From positions 1-64,000 of the forward strand of contig JAFNAS010000012.1 of NCBI GenBank assembly GCA_017860295.1: a DNA stretch of 64,000 nucleotides. Reading direction: 5' to 3'. The DNA is from Bacteroidota bacterium (lineage in GTDB: Bacteria > Bacteroidota > Bacteroidia > Bacteroidales > Paludibacteraceae). Below, in pieces: positions 18,138-26,811 of the stretch. The notes beneath the pieces are model-generated. The model was not told the origin of the DNA. It did not search any database and was given only the letters and a program-made list of their open reading frames with translations. Within the stretch, counting starts at the first letter, position 1, and the number at the start of each line of letters is the position of its first letter. The position numbers and the translations under genes are program-made.

Positions 18138-19613
18138 TTAGTTCGTCTTTTTTGCTTCCAGCATTACTTTCCCATCTTTGGTTACGTTTACTTTGGTGGT
18201 GTTGGTCGACGCGTCTTTCAAAAACTCCAGCTCCAACCCCATTCCGTTGATAAAAACAAAGAGTTTGTTGGTGCTCATCGGGTACACGGAGAAAGGAGCT
18301 GCATCGGTGGTAAGTATCAACGTGTGATCTTTCTTCGTGATCCGAAAGTTGTTGTTGGGAACCGAAGTGATATATGTTCCTACAAATTGTTGCAGAACCT
18401 CATCGGATAAAGCTACGATTGGAGAGTGCATCAGCTTTTTTGCCGTGCAGTCTGTTTTTCCGTTTCCTGTTACCACCAACGAGTCGCTTTTCGGAAACTC
18501 GAACCGAACTTGCATTCCTTTCAGGTAGAGATCGTTTCTCACGGCATTGTCGTTAAGGAAGAACTTGCTTTCAGATTCAGGGTATAGGGTGAGCAGTGGT
18601 AACCGGTCACACGACACTACCAGCGTATTGTTTGCTTTGACAATGGCAAGCATCCTGCCGAATGAGTCTTGATAGAGGCCGCTGTAATTGTTCAGAACCG
18701 TTGCGGATAACTTCACGATCTTAGGAGCGTCCGCTGCACCACCCGGAACCGAAAACGGCTTCTCCTTTGTTCCGAAATCGATAATGGGGTAATGCCAGTC
18801 GGCCAGCAGAAACTTAATGCCGTCCCAGATACCTTTGAAGTGAATGGTGTTGTGCACCTCGTCTGGATGTTTGTCGAATTTCCAGGCAAAGTTTTTGGGA
18901 GCATATTTCTTTAGCAGGGCGTCCAGAGAATCGACTCCCATCGATAGCCCTTCATTGGCCATGGTCAGGTAGAGCCGAGTGGGGAAGTCGGGCGTTTTGG
19001 CGAGCAGCTCTTGAGTTTTATTCAGAATGATATTGTTGTCCCACCACATGCTCGGACTAAGGGAGAGGTAAGCGTTGAAATAGAGCGGATCGCTGACAAA
19101 GGCGTTCATCACAAACAGCCCTCCGAACGACACGCCACCCAGCAGCCGGTAGTTGTAGGTGCGGTAGTTTTTCTCCACAAACGGTACCAGCTCTTCTTTG
19201 ATGAAGCGGTAAAGGCTGTCGGCACCGCCGCCCTTGTGGCTGTTGCCCGGTGTAGGGGTAAGGTCGTGTTCGCGCCTGTCACCGCCGGTTACGATACCCA
19301 CCACAATAGTTTGCGGAATGCTTTTGATGTCGGAATTGGAGAGCCAACCGAGATTTTGCGCCGTATGGTTGAAGTTCCACTGCGCATCGAGCATATAGAG
19401 CACCGGGTATTTTTTCGTGCTCTTCTCGTAGCCCTCCGGCAGGGAGATCATGATGGTGCGATCCTCGTTGAGGATTGCCGAATGGAACTTCAGCGAGTAG
19501 CCGGTAGTCACTGTAACCGGTTCCGTTTTGAAGTCACTGAGTGCAGGCACCTGACCCGATGCCAGTACCGAACAGATCATTCCGGCCAGACAAAGTAATG
19601 TGAATTTTTTCAT
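18138..19613 (-). CDS. Secreted alpha/beta-hydrolase, IroE/Fes-like esterase
   Basis: A 491-aa secreted hydrolase. The signal peptide (cleavage near ASG) is followed by an esterase-D type domain with PVLYMLDAQWNF, the nucleophile elbow GGVSFGG and a later Asp/His segment (HPDEVHNTIHF). This domain is typical of ferric-siderophore esterases such as IroE and BesA. The last 170 residues form two repeated beta domains (LNNYSGLYQDSFG and LQQFVGTYITSVP) of the kind often attached to serine hydrolases. ATG 19613 begins the signal peptide; the frame is open to 19679. With the nearby TonB receptor it suggests uptake and hydrolysis of a siderophore or other ester, but the receptor is on the opposite strand. 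Confidence 0.82.
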   Translation of the reverse strand: MKKFTLLCLAGMICSVLASGQVPALSDFKTEPVTVTTGYSLKFHSAILNEDRTIMISLPEGYEKSTKKYPVLYMLDAQWNFNHTAQNLGWLSNSDIKSIPQTIVVGIVTGGDRREHDLTPTPGNSHKGGGADSLYRFIKEELVPFVEKNYRTYNYRLLGGVSFGGLFVMNAFVSDPLYFNAYLSLSPSMWWDNNIILNKTQELLAKTPDFPTRLYLTMANEGLSMGVDSLDALLKKYAPKNFAWKFDKHPDEVHNTIHFKGIWDGIKFLLADWHYPIIDFGTKEKPFSVPGGAADAPKIVKLSATVLNNYSGLYQDSFGRMLAIVKANNTLVVSCDRLPLLTLYPESESKFFLNDNAVRNDLYLKGMQVRFEFPKSDSLVVTGNGKTDCTAKKLMHSPIVALSDEVLQQFVGTYITSVPNNNFRITKKDHTLILTTDAAPFSVYPMSTNKLFVFINGMGLELEFLKDASTNTTKVNVTKDGKVMLEAKKTN

Positions 19614-19640
19614 GGGGGTGTTTTTAGAATTAGATTTATT

Positions 19641-19785
19641 TGCCCATAGGGCATACATATCAATAGAAAATATATTCACCTTAACCGTTGATTTTCCATA
19701 GGGAATACACCGGATGTGAATGTCCTAACGGACAATTTTGTTTCCGGAGGATCTTATTTCTATTGATATGCAAGTCCTAACGGAC
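19641..19785. repeat. Palindrome-rich intergenic repeat element
   Basis: Perfect 14-bp inverted repeat CATATCAATAGAAA (19656-19669) and TTTCTATTGATATG (19757-19770). Around and inside it are short palindromes: TGCCCATAGGGCA (19641-19653), TTCCATAGGGAA (19694-19705) and two copies of GTCCTAACGGAC (19722-19733, 19774-19785). It resembles the dispersed intergenic elements of Bacteroidota; mobility is unproven. Confidence 0.65.
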
Positions 19786-19889
19786 TTACGGGCATTGACT
19801 GACTCAGTTGTATTTTGTTCCGATTGCTGCATTTTTCTCTGCAAATGTATGTTTTTCTTCCTGTAACACCTTGGGAGCATGGAAATAAT

Positions 19890-20024
19890 TTATGTTTTGC
19901 GAGTCTCGATGTGCAATTCGTCCGATGATGCCGTAACCAACAAATGTTTCGTTTCGACACAATGCTTCAAAACAGGCAAACGGTACTCTTCTTCTGTAAC
20001 ATAAGTATCGAATTTAGAAATCAT
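19890..20024 (-). CDS. Possible 44-aa protein, unknown
   Basis: A short frame starting MISKFDTYVTEEEYRLPVLK and ending SSDELHIETRKT. The composition is normal for a soluble bacterial protein (charged, no low complexity) and the codons look ordinary, but I know no family and see no promoter or clear ribosome site. It lies alone between the palindromic element and the HU-like gene. It may be a small gene or a remnant of a longer one. Confidence 0.3.
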   Translation of the reverse strand: MISKFDTYVTEEEYRLPVLKHCVETKHLLVTASSDELHIETRKT

Positions 20025-20086
20025 ACGGATAACTTTTACAATTCAACCGCTACTCCTTTCCAATTCATAAGTATGAGTTTTCAGTA

Positions 20087-20191
20087 AGACTTATATTTAA
20101 GTATATATCAGACTTATGTCTTAGATATTTTAGACTTATATCTTAATATATCTAAGACTTATAGCATAATTAAAATATATACTTATCTTTG
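20087..20191 (+). promoter_or_regulatory. Four phased AGACTTAT repeats before a TATCTTTG promoter box
   Basis: AGACTTAT occurs at 20087, 20110, 20132 and 20155, spaced 23, 22 and 23 bp, so all copies face the same side of the helix. The -7 box TATCTTTG is at 20184-20191, with no good TTG at the usual distance. This looks like an array of activator or repressor sites for the HU-like gene. Confidence 0.55.
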
Positions 20192-20233
20192 CAAGAAACA
20201 GACAGTATCAAATCCAAAAAACATACTGAAACA

Positions 20234-20623
20234 ATGGCAATTAAATACCGAGTAAGAACCAAGCCCGACAATATCGGGAAACGGGAGACACCGAAGTATT
20301 ATGCAGTCCCCGTGCAACGAGGCGTTGCAGACATAAAGGTGTTGAGCGAACGGCTGGCCGAAAGAAGTTCGATGAGCCGCAGTGATGTGTATGGTGTTAT
20401 CATCGGCTTGGTGCCGCTTATCGAGGAGTATCTGCACGATGGATACGCCGTCAAAATCGACGAGCTAGGCATCTTCTCCCTGTCGGCCAGCAGCGAAGGC
20501 TTCGACACGCCCGAAGAGTGCACTCCACATCTTGTACATGCGAAGAAAATCTGCTTTCGAGCCGACAAACAACTAAAGAAGCAGTTGAAGAACGTGAAGT
20601 TCGAAAGGGATAAGAAAGTATAG
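20234..20623 (+). CDS. HU/IHF-like DNA-binding protein (Bacteroidota type)
   Basis: Histone-like protein of 129 aa. The N-terminal extension MAIKYRVRTKPDNIGKRETP is followed by an HU-like fold with LAERSSMSRSDVYGVIIGL and a beta-arm region (DELGIFSLSASSEGFDTPEE). This matches the HU-related family common in Bacteroides. It probably bends DNA as a dimer. ATG 20234 is chosen because it gives the conserved MAIKY start; the frame is open to 20189, too close to the promoter box at 20184-20191. Confidence 0.85.
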   Translation: MAIKYRVRTKPDNIGKRETPKYYAVPVQRGVADIKVLSERLAERSSMSRSDVYGVIIGLVPLIEEYLHDGYAVKIDELGIFSLSASSEGFDTPEECTPHLVHAKKICFRADKQLKKQLKNVKFERDKKV

Positions 20624-20628
20624 ACGAA

Positions 20629-21930
20629 TCAGGCCTTGTTGCCTTTCCACTTCTCCAAAGCCGCTATGATGAGATCGACACATGCCTCGGGGCCGAAGAG
20701 CGAGCTATCGACGGTGAGGTGGTAATTTGCCGCATCGCCCCAGGTTTTGTGGGTATAGCGACGGCAGTAGTTGATGCGTTCGCGGTCCTTGCGTTCCATC
20801 TCTTTCGCGGCCAGTTCGGGTGCAATGCGGTAGTTGTGGATAATGCGGTCGATGCGAAACGCTTTGCCTGCGTGTACAAAGAGGTTGAAAGTGGGCTGGC
20901 TCTTGAGAATAAAGTCGGCACAACGACCTACGATTACGCAGGACTCCCGTGTAGCAATATCACGAATCACCTTGCTCTGCACCATAAAGAGCGAGTCGAG
21001 CGGCGGCATCTCTTCGCTGACGTAGGCGTAGTTCTGCTCGTACAGGTCGTAGAGTAGCGCATTGGCCAGCTTTTGTTCGTGCTCCTGGACATATTCCGGA
21101 GTAAATCCGCCTTCGAGCGCGGTAAGGTCGATTAGTTTGCTGTCGTAGAATGCGATGCCCAGCTTGCGGGCCAGTATCTCACCGATTTCGTGTCCACCGC
21201 TACCATATTCGCGGGCAATGGTGATGACAAGTTGCTGTTTCGGTTCGGCAACGAATACGGCAGGAGCTTTTTCTGCTTCAATCGGTTTGTTTCCCAGCCA
21301 TTGGTCGATAAACGAAATGTGTTTGGCATAAAAGCGGACAATGGTACCGACCAGCAAAGCAGCGGCTACCGTCCCCTCGCGAACTCCTTCCAGACGATGC
21401 AACAGCAGAAAAGAGCTTGCCACGCCAAGCACGACCAACGAACAGTCGACACTGACCTTTGCTTTGCCGAACTCCAGCCGGAACACCTTGGCAAGAGCAA
21501 GCGACAACCCTTCACCGGCAAGATAGGTTACCTTTGCTTTCACTTCGAGAAAGACCCCGAAGCCCAGCACCACGCAGCTCAACAAGCAGAGTGCCCATTG
21601 CGCGAAATAGTTAGAGGTGTGAATCCAGGAGAGCAGTGGCATGGTGAGGTCGATGAAGAGTCCGAAGGCGGAGACAGCGATGATCTGCGTAAGCTGAATC
21701 CATTCGTATTGCTTGCGCAACAGTACGATTTGCAGCAGAATCAGTCCCATATTCATCAGGATAGTAGTGGTTCCCATCGTGAGCGGAAAAGCCTTGCTGT
21801 AGACATAGGGTGGGGCGGAGATGGGCGACGTGCCCAGGTTTGCCTTGACCGACAACACTACGCCGAGCGCCATAATAAACAGCCCGGCTACCAATAACAG
21901 ACATCTTTTTGCCAATCCTTCCTGCTTCAT
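20629..21930 (-). CDS. YczE-like membrane protein fused to a cytidylate-kinase-like domain
   Basis: The 433-aa product joins two parts. Residues 1 to about 215 contain five or six membrane helices of the YczE/DUF6198 type (MALGVVLSVKANLGTSPISAPPYV). From about residue 233 the soluble half starts VITIAREYGSGGHEIGEILARKLG, the P-loop region of the cytidylate-kinase-like family (Cytidylate_kin_2 type). It continues with VIVGRCADFIL and the RID/NYR basic segments. The kinase substrate is unknown. It is convergent with the HU-like gene, with 5 nt between the two stops. Confidence 0.82.
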   Translation of the reverse strand: MKQEGLAKRCLLLVAGLFIMALGVVLSVKANLGTSPISAPPYVYSKAFPLTMGTTTILMNMGLILLQIVLLRKQYEWIQLTQIIAVSAFGLFIDLTMPLLSWIHTSNYFAQWALCLLSCVVLGFGVFLEVKAKVTYLAGEGLSLALAKVFRLEFGKAKVSVDCSLVVLGVASSFLLLHRLEGVREGTVAAALLVGTIVRFYAKHISFIDQWLGNKPIEAEKAPAVFVAEPKQQLVITIAREYGSGGHEIGEILARKLGIAFYDSKLIDLTALEGGFTPEYVQEHEQKLANALLYDLYEQNYAYVSEEMPPLDSLFMVQSKVIRDIATRESCVIVGRCADFILKSQPTFNLFVHAGKAFRIDRIIHNYRIAPELAAKEMERKDRERINYCRRYTHKTWGDAANYHLTVDSSLFGPEACVDLIIAALEKWKGNKA

Positions 21931-22026
21931 CTTTTCTATCTGACATAAACCATTAAGAAATTAAGGAGCATGAAGTCGTGTTCTCAATATTCTTAATGCC
22001 TTAATGGTGAAATCGTTTTGCGATAT

Positions 22027-22055
22027 AAAAAAAAAGATAACCGTCGTTATCCTTT
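22027..22055 (-). terminator. hisS terminator
   Basis: On the minus strand GGATAAC and GTTATC form a stem around GACG, followed by a run of nine T. It lies just beyond the hisS stop. Confidence 0.75.
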
Positions 22056-22064
22056 TTCTATCTT

Positions 22065-23477
22065 TTACAGAGCGTTCATCTTGTCGACCAACTCGTCGAC
22101 CGGAACCAACTGCTGTTCGCCGCTTGTCATGTTTTTGAGCATAACGGCATTGGCATTGATTTCGTTTTCGCCGACAATCGCCACAAAGGGGATCTTTTTG
22201 CTGTCGGCGTAGCTCATCTGTTTCTTGATTTTTGCCGCTTCGGGGAAGATTTCGGCATTGATACCGGCTGCGCGTACGGCTTTCAGCAACGGTAGGCAGA
22301 AGCGTTGCTCCTTGTCGCCGAAGTTGATAAACAGCAGGCGTGTATTCTCTTCCGACATAGCCGGAAAGCCATTCAGTTGGTTGAGTACATCGTAGATGCG
22401 GTCGGCACCGAAGGAGATGCCCACACCCGAAACGCCGTCCATGCCGAATACGCCGGTGAGGTTGTCGTAACGACCGCCACCGCTGATGCTCCCGATCTGT
22501 ACGTCGTTCGCTTTCACCTCGATGATGGCACCGGTATAGTAGTTCAGGCCGCGGGCCAACGTCAGGTCGAGTTCGATGTTTGTTTGTATTCCTGTTAGTT
22601 TTACTATCTCTAAAATTTCTTCAATCTCAGAAAGTCCTTTATTCGCAATCTCAGAATCCATCAAGATTGCTTTGAGTTGTCTTAATATAATATCATTATT
22701 CTTCCATGTTGTATCAAAAGAAGAATCGTCTTTTTTAATAGAAGGAGGAGGTATGATGAATAGAATACTTTTAAGTTCTGTGAGAGCATCTTCTTGGAAT
22801 CCTTTATCTCGTAATTCCTGAAGAACTTTTTCTTCGCCAATTTTATCTAGTTTATCAATTGCTGTTGTAATATCAATCAAACGATCAGGTTCTCCGATAT
22901 ACTCGGCAATACCGGCCAATATTTTGCGGTTGTTGAGTTTAATGGTAACATTGATGCCCAGACGGTGAAATACCTCATCGATCATCTGCAGCAGTTCGGC
23001 TTCGTTTACCAGCGAATTGCTTCCTACCACGTCTGCATCGCACTGGTAGAACTCGCGATAACGCCCTTTTTGCGGACGATCGGCGCGCCATACCGGCTGA
23101 ATCTGGTAACGTTTGAAAGGAAAGGTAATCTGGTCGCGGTGTTGCACCACGTAACGGGCAAAAGGAACGGTGAGGTCGTAACGAAGTCCCTTTTCGGAGA
23201 TCTTTGAGGTAAGCTTCACGCTGTTTTTGGCAGCCCATTCTTCATCGGCAACGCCACCGGCAAAATCACCCGAATTCAATATTTTGAACAAAAGCTTGTC
23301 GCCCTCTTCGCCGTACTTTCCCATTAGGGTCGAGAGGTTCTCCTGAGCGGGGGTCTCGATCTGGCGAAAGCCATAGAGTTGAAAAACAGACTTAATGGTG
23401 TTGAAAATATAGTTGCGGTTCGCCATTTCTTCGGGCGAAAAGTCGCGTGTTCCTTTGGGTATGGAGGGTTTTTGCAT
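22065..23477 (-). CDS. hisS: Histidyl-tRNA synthetase
   Basis: Charges tRNA-His. Class II synthetase of 470 aa. Motif 1 region is [15 protein letters not shown], motif 2 is [29 protein letters not shown], and the histidine-specific motif is [10 protein letters not shown]. Motif 3 is [12 protein letters not shown] followed by [10 protein letters not shown]. The C-terminal anticodon domain is complete. The frame is open to 23525, but the promoter -7 box lies at 23495-23502, so ATG 23477 ([13 protein letters not shown]) is the start, with a leader of roughly 10 nt. Confidence 0.96.
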   Translation of the reverse strand: MQKPSIPKGTRDFSPEEMANRNYIFNTIKSVFQLYGFRQIETPAQENLSTLMGKYGEEGDKLLFKILNSGDFAGGVADEEWAAKNSVKLTSKISEKGLRYDLTVPFARYVVQHRDQITFPFKRYQIQPVWRADRPQKGRYREFYQCDADVVGSNSLVNEAELLQMIDEVFHRLGINVTIKLNNRKILAGIAEYIGEPDRLIDITTAIDKLDKIGEEKVLQELRDKGFQEDALTELKSILFIIPPPSIKKDDSSFDTTWKNNDIILRQLKAILMDSEIANKGLSEIEEILEIVKLTGIQTNIELDLTLARGLNYYTGAIIEVKANDVQIGSISGGGRYDNLTGVFGMDGVSGVGISFGADRIYDVLNQLNGFPAMSEENTRLLFINFGDKEQRFCLPLLKAVRAAGINAEIFPEAAKIKKQMSYADSKKIPFVAIVGENEINANAVMLKNMTSGEQQLVPVDELVDKMNAL

Positions 23478-23494
23478 CGCTGAAAAATTTTCCG

Positions 23495-23525
23495 CAAAGT
23501 TACTGAAAAAGGACAAGTCATGCAA
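23495..23525 (-). promoter_or_regulatory. Bacteroidota-type promoter of hisS
   Basis: On the minus strand TTG (23525-23523), 20 bp, TAACTTTG (23502-23495). Its position fixes the hisS start at 23477. Confidence 0.6.
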
Positions 23526-23617
23526 AAGGGATTTATCGTACCTTTACAGTTGAAAATAGAGACGATGACCTTCGATCCGATTTCTCCGTATTATTTTCGA
23601 ATCTTCAAATTGTTACG

Positions 23618-25051
23618 ATGCTCAATCGCTTTTTAATCGATAAAATACTATCCAAACTACCCTTTGAACCGACGGTACAACAGTCAGCTCTTATCGAATT
23701 ACTATCGGTTTTTCTGACTTCGCAGGAGCGTGAGAAGGCTTTTCTGCTCAAAGGATATGCCGGTACGGGTAAAACGTCGGTAGTAAGCGCTTTGGTAAAG
23801 AGTTTCGACGAGTTGCAGCAGAAGGTAATATTGCTGGCTCCCACGGGACGGGCGGCCAAGGTACTGTCGCACTATTCGGGTCATCCGGCATTTACCATTC
23901 ACAAAAAGATCTATCGCCAGAAATCGGCTGCCGATTTTATCTTTACGCTCGATAACAACCTGCACAAACACACGCTTTTTATTATCGACGAGGCTTCGAT
24001 GATTGCCAATATGCCGGGCGAAGGCAGTATGTTCGGCTCGGGACAACTGCTCGACGATCTGGTGCAATACATCTATAGCAGCGACGGATGCAGTATGATT
24101 TTGCTGGGCGATACGGCTCAGCTGCCGCCGGTGATGCAACCCGTAAGTCCGGCGCTGGAACTCTCCAAGTTGCAGAGTTTTGGGCTGAATGTGATCGAAT
24201 TCACGCTCACGCAAGTGGTGCGCCAGGCCGAAGAAAGCGGGGTTCTTTTTAATGCCACCGCGTTGCGCAATAACTTGCTGGAAGGGACAACACACTTGCA
24301 CCCGCAATTTGAGGTAGCATCGTTTGCCGATATTCGGAATCTTCCGGGAGACGAATTAATCGACACATTACAAGCGGAATATAATAAAACAGGAGTGGAA
24401 GAGACCATCGTTATTACCCGTTCCAACAAGCGAGCCAACCTCTACAACAACGGCATCCGGGCACGCGTTTTCCAAAAAGAGGAGGAGATCAGTGGTGGCG
24501 ATTTGGTAATGGTGGTGAAGAATAACTATTTCTGGAGCAAGGATTACCCCGAGATGGAGTTTATAGCCAACGGCGATGTGGCCGAAGTGCAGCGTATCCT
24601 TCGTTACAGAGAGTTGTACGGCTTCCGCTTTGCCGATGTGTTGCTGCGGTTTATCGATTACGACTGCGAGATAGAGGCGCGTATTCTGGTGGAAGCTCTG
24701 CAAGCGGAAACGCCTGCAAGCCTGAATGAGATGAATAAAAAACTCTACGAAGCTGTGAGCGAAGATTATGCTCATATCGGGAACCGACGCGAACGGGCCA
24801 AAGAGATGCAGAAGAACGAGTTTTACAATGCTCTACAGGTGAAGTTCGCCTATGCCGTCACCTGTCACAAAGCACAGGGAGGACAATGGCAAACAGTTTT
24901 TATCGATCAGGGAAACATTCCCGAAGAGCAACTCAACACCGATTATTACCGCTGGCTCTACACCGCATTGACTCGTGCAACCAACAAGGTGTATCTGGTT
25001 AACTTTGCAAAAGAGTTTTTCAAAGAGACCCCGGAAGATAGTAAGCGGTAG
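23618..25051 (+). CDS. RecD-like ATP-dependent DNA helicase
   Basis: A superfamily 1B helicase of 477 aa. Walker A is GYAGTGKTS at 46-54; Walker B is LFIIDEASMI. Motif III is ILLGDTAQLPPV, and the C-terminal motifs include AVTCHKAQGGQW and YTALTRATNKVYLV. It has the RecD/Pif1-like core without the long N-terminal extension of RecD2 or RecBCD partners, as in the short exodeoxyribonuclease-V-like proteins of Bacteroidota. It probably acts in repair, but the exact role is unknown. Confidence 0.88.
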   Translation: MLNRFLIDKILSKLPFEPTVQQSALIELLSVFLTSQEREKAFLLKGYAGTGKTSVVSALVKSFDELQQKVILLAPTGRAAKVLSHYSGHPAFTIHKKIYRQKSAADFIFTLDNNLHKHTLFIIDEASMIANMPGEGSMFGSGQLLDDLVQYIYSSDGCSMILLGDTAQLPPVMQPVSPALELSKLQSFGLNVIEFTLTQVVRQAEESGVLFNATALRNNLLEGTTHLHPQFEVASFADIRNLPGDELIDTLQAEYNKTGVEETIVITRSNKRANLYNNGIRARVFQKEEEISGGDLVMVVKNNYFWSKDYPEMEFIANGDVAEVQRILRYRELYGFRFADVLLRFIDYDCEIEARILVEALQAETPASLNEMNKKLYEAVSEDYAHIGNRRERAKEMQKNEFYNALQVKFAYAVTCHKAQGGQWQTVFIDQGNIPEEQLNTDYYRWLYTALTRATNKVYLVNFAKEFFKETPEDSKR

Positions 25052-25145
25052 TTAGTAGCCAGTAGTCAGTAGTCAAGACGCAATGGCTGAATTGTTTAAC
25101 TGTTGAATCGTTAATCGAAGAGTTTTGAAACATTGGAATCTTGAA

Positions 25146-25775
25146 ATGATGATAACAATCTATAATTTATCTCCTTCGGAAGCTGTGAGTGCTCATAATA
25201 AACGCGTTATCTCTGTCGGTTTGCATCCGTGGAACATTGGTGCCGACTGGAAAAAACAGCTACAAATTCTCGGTGAAAGTGCAGGACGGGAACATGTTGT
25301 GCTGATCGGAGAAGCCGGACTGGACAAACTGTGCAAAACAGATTTCGATCTGCAGCAGACGGTCTTTCTTCGACAGATCGAACTGGCGGAAGAGATCAAA
25401 AAGCCCTTAATCATCCATTGTGTGAAGGCGTGGCAGGAGCTGACTGCCATCCACAAAAAAGTTATTCCCTCCGTTCCCTGGATTCTTCATGGCTTCCGGG
25501 GCAAACCGGAGCTGGCAAAACAATTACTGGAACTCGGCTTTTACCTCTCTTTTGGGGAGAAATTCAATGAAGAGAGCCTCCGCATTACACCTCTGGAACG
25601 GCTTTGTACCGAAACGGATGAAAGCAAATTGACTATCGACGAGATTTACAGTAAAATTGCCGAGACGAAAGAAACTTCTATCGAACTCTTGATTGAAAAG
25701 GCAAATCGATTAATTACAAAGGAAAGTGGACAATTTGTCGATATTCATACGCACCAAACAGGCGCTGCTTTATAA
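25146..25775 (+). CDS. TatD-family metal-dependent hydrolase, apparently circularly permuted
   Basis: TIM-barrel metallohydrolase of 209 aa related to TatD DNases. The internal ligands are in normal order: E56 (LIGEAGLD), H91 (PLIIHC), H115 (WILHGF) and D158 (TETDES). The HxH ligand pair that normally opens the protein is missing at the N-terminus, where the sequence begins at the next block (MMITIYNLSPSEA...ISVGLHPWNIG). Instead FVDIHTHQTG stands at residues 197-206, at the very C-terminus. The upstream DNA contains no HTH-coding block. In a TIM barrel beta1 and beta8 are adjacent, so the site could still form. ATG 25146 is preferred over TTG 25125. Its end overlaps the convergent GNAT gene by 6 bp. 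Confidence 0.82.
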   Translation: MMITIYNLSPSEAVSAHNKRVISVGLHPWNIGADWKKQLQILGESAGREHVVLIGEAGLDKLCKTDFDLQQTVFLRQIELAEEIKKPLIIHCVKAWQELTAIHKKVIPSVPWILHGFRGKPELAKQLLELGFYLSFGEKFNEESLRITPLERLCTETDESKLTIDEIYSKIAETKETSIELLIEKANRLITKESGQFVDIHTHQTGAAL

Positions 25776-26234
25776 TTTTTTTATCATACACGTGCTATTG
25801 TCATTGCCGACATATTGTCCGTAATTAGGAATCATAGTGTATTCTTGTTTAGTGTAAAATCGGATAGCTTCGGGTTGTCCTTTGCCGGTTTCGAGCACAG
25901 CCGAAATATACCCCAGTTCACGAGCCCAGGTTTCTAATTCTTTCAGAATGGCATCGGCAATACCATTTCCTCTGAAATTTTCCTGAAGAAACACACGCTT
26001 TATCTCTACCGTTTCGTGATCGAATGGTTTGAAGCAACCACAGCCTACGGCTTGCCCGTCTATTCGGGCAATTACCACGGTGTCTATTTTTTCCACCCGG
26101 TTAAATGCGTTATACTGTTTTTGTAAATCTCCGTAACGGCTGTTTAAATCTTTGTCCAATTCGTGAATTAACTTGCAAAAATCAGGATTGGTGCTGGTTG
26201 TTTTTTCAGTTTGAAATTCGTGTTTCGTTTGCAT
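25770..26234 (-). CDS. GNAT family N-acetyltransferase
   Basis: Single GNAT domain (154 aa). The acetyl-CoA site is in VFLQENFRGNGIADAILKEL (the R/QxxGxG/A loop is RGNGIA), preceded by the central strand GCGCFKPFDHETVEIKRV and followed by AVLETGKGQPEAIRFYTKQEY. The substrate cannot be predicted. It stands alone between the TatD-like gene and the PepSY-like gene. Confidence 0.85.
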   Translation of the reverse strand: MQTKHEFQTEKTTSTNPDFCKLIHELDKDLNSRYGDLQKQYNAFNRVEKIDTVVIARIDGQAVGCGCFKPFDHETVEIKRVFLQENFRGNGIADAILKELETWARELGYISAVLETGKGQPEAIRFYTKQEYTMIPNYGQYVGNDNSTCMIKKL

Positions 26235-26246
26235 TTTGGTCGAAAT

Positions 26247-26768
26247 TTATAACAATAGTAAGATAATCACAATTACAATACCGATACTGGCGAAGAGAAT
26301 GCCTCTTCGGAAAAACCGGGTGCCGGGTTTAAACATCCAAAGTGCCGAAACGGCCATAAAAGCAAGGAGGCACCCGAAAACAGCAGAGGGGAGTGAAGTT
26401 GCCTTTTTGCTTGCTGCAACATGCAGGTCGGTGATAATTTTTACGTAGGTAGGATAATCGGTCTTCGTATAGCTTACGGCACCGTTGGTTCGGTTGTAGG
26501 TTCCCTCTTTGAAAAAGACAATGTTGTTTTCGATCTTCAACACTTTAAGGCTTTTGATATGGAGGGCTTCTCCCAGTGCATAGACCTCGATGCCGGGGGC
26601 AATCGTCTTCTCTATCCGTGTCTCCTGTCGTAAAAAGCCTCTGTCGCGAAAGATCATTATCACTCCGCTAATGCAGTATATCAGCGTCATTCCTATAATT
26701 AAAAAGCCTATATCGCGGTGTAAACTCCGCATATAGTACTGAATCGATTTCTTTGGTTTTTGTTCCAT
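26247..26768 (-). CDS. PepSY-associated membrane protein, short
   Basis: A 173-aa inner-membrane protein. An N-terminal helix (RDIGFLIIGMTLIYCISGVIMI) is followed by a periplasmic domain with PepSY-like pattern (VYALGEALHIKSLKVLKIENNIVFFKEG). Two close C-terminal helices follow (VFGCLLAFMAVSALWMF and ILFASIGIVIVIILLLL). It resembles reduced PepSY_TM proteins of Bacteroidota. ATG 26768 avoids a leucine-rich extension. Role unknown; members often accompany iron uptake, which is not evident here. Confidence 0.7.
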   Translation of the reverse strand: MEQKPKKSIQYYMRSLHRDIGFLIIGMTLIYCISGVIMIFRDRGFLRQETRIEKTIAPGIEVYALGEALHIKSLKVLKIENNIVFFKEGTYNRTNGAVSYTKTDYPTYVKIITDLHVAASKKATSLPSAVFGCLLAFMAVSALWMFKPGTRFFRRGILFASIGIVIVIILLLL

Positions 26769-26811
26769 AAAACGCGGTTTTAATAGCAAAGTAAATTTGA
26801 TTTTTTATCTC

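Noticed and set aside
19760-19960. 66-codon frame on the minus strand in the 19.8-kb gap
   Set aside because: Cys/Arg-rich, unlike local proteins, and overlaps both the palindromic element and a better short frame.
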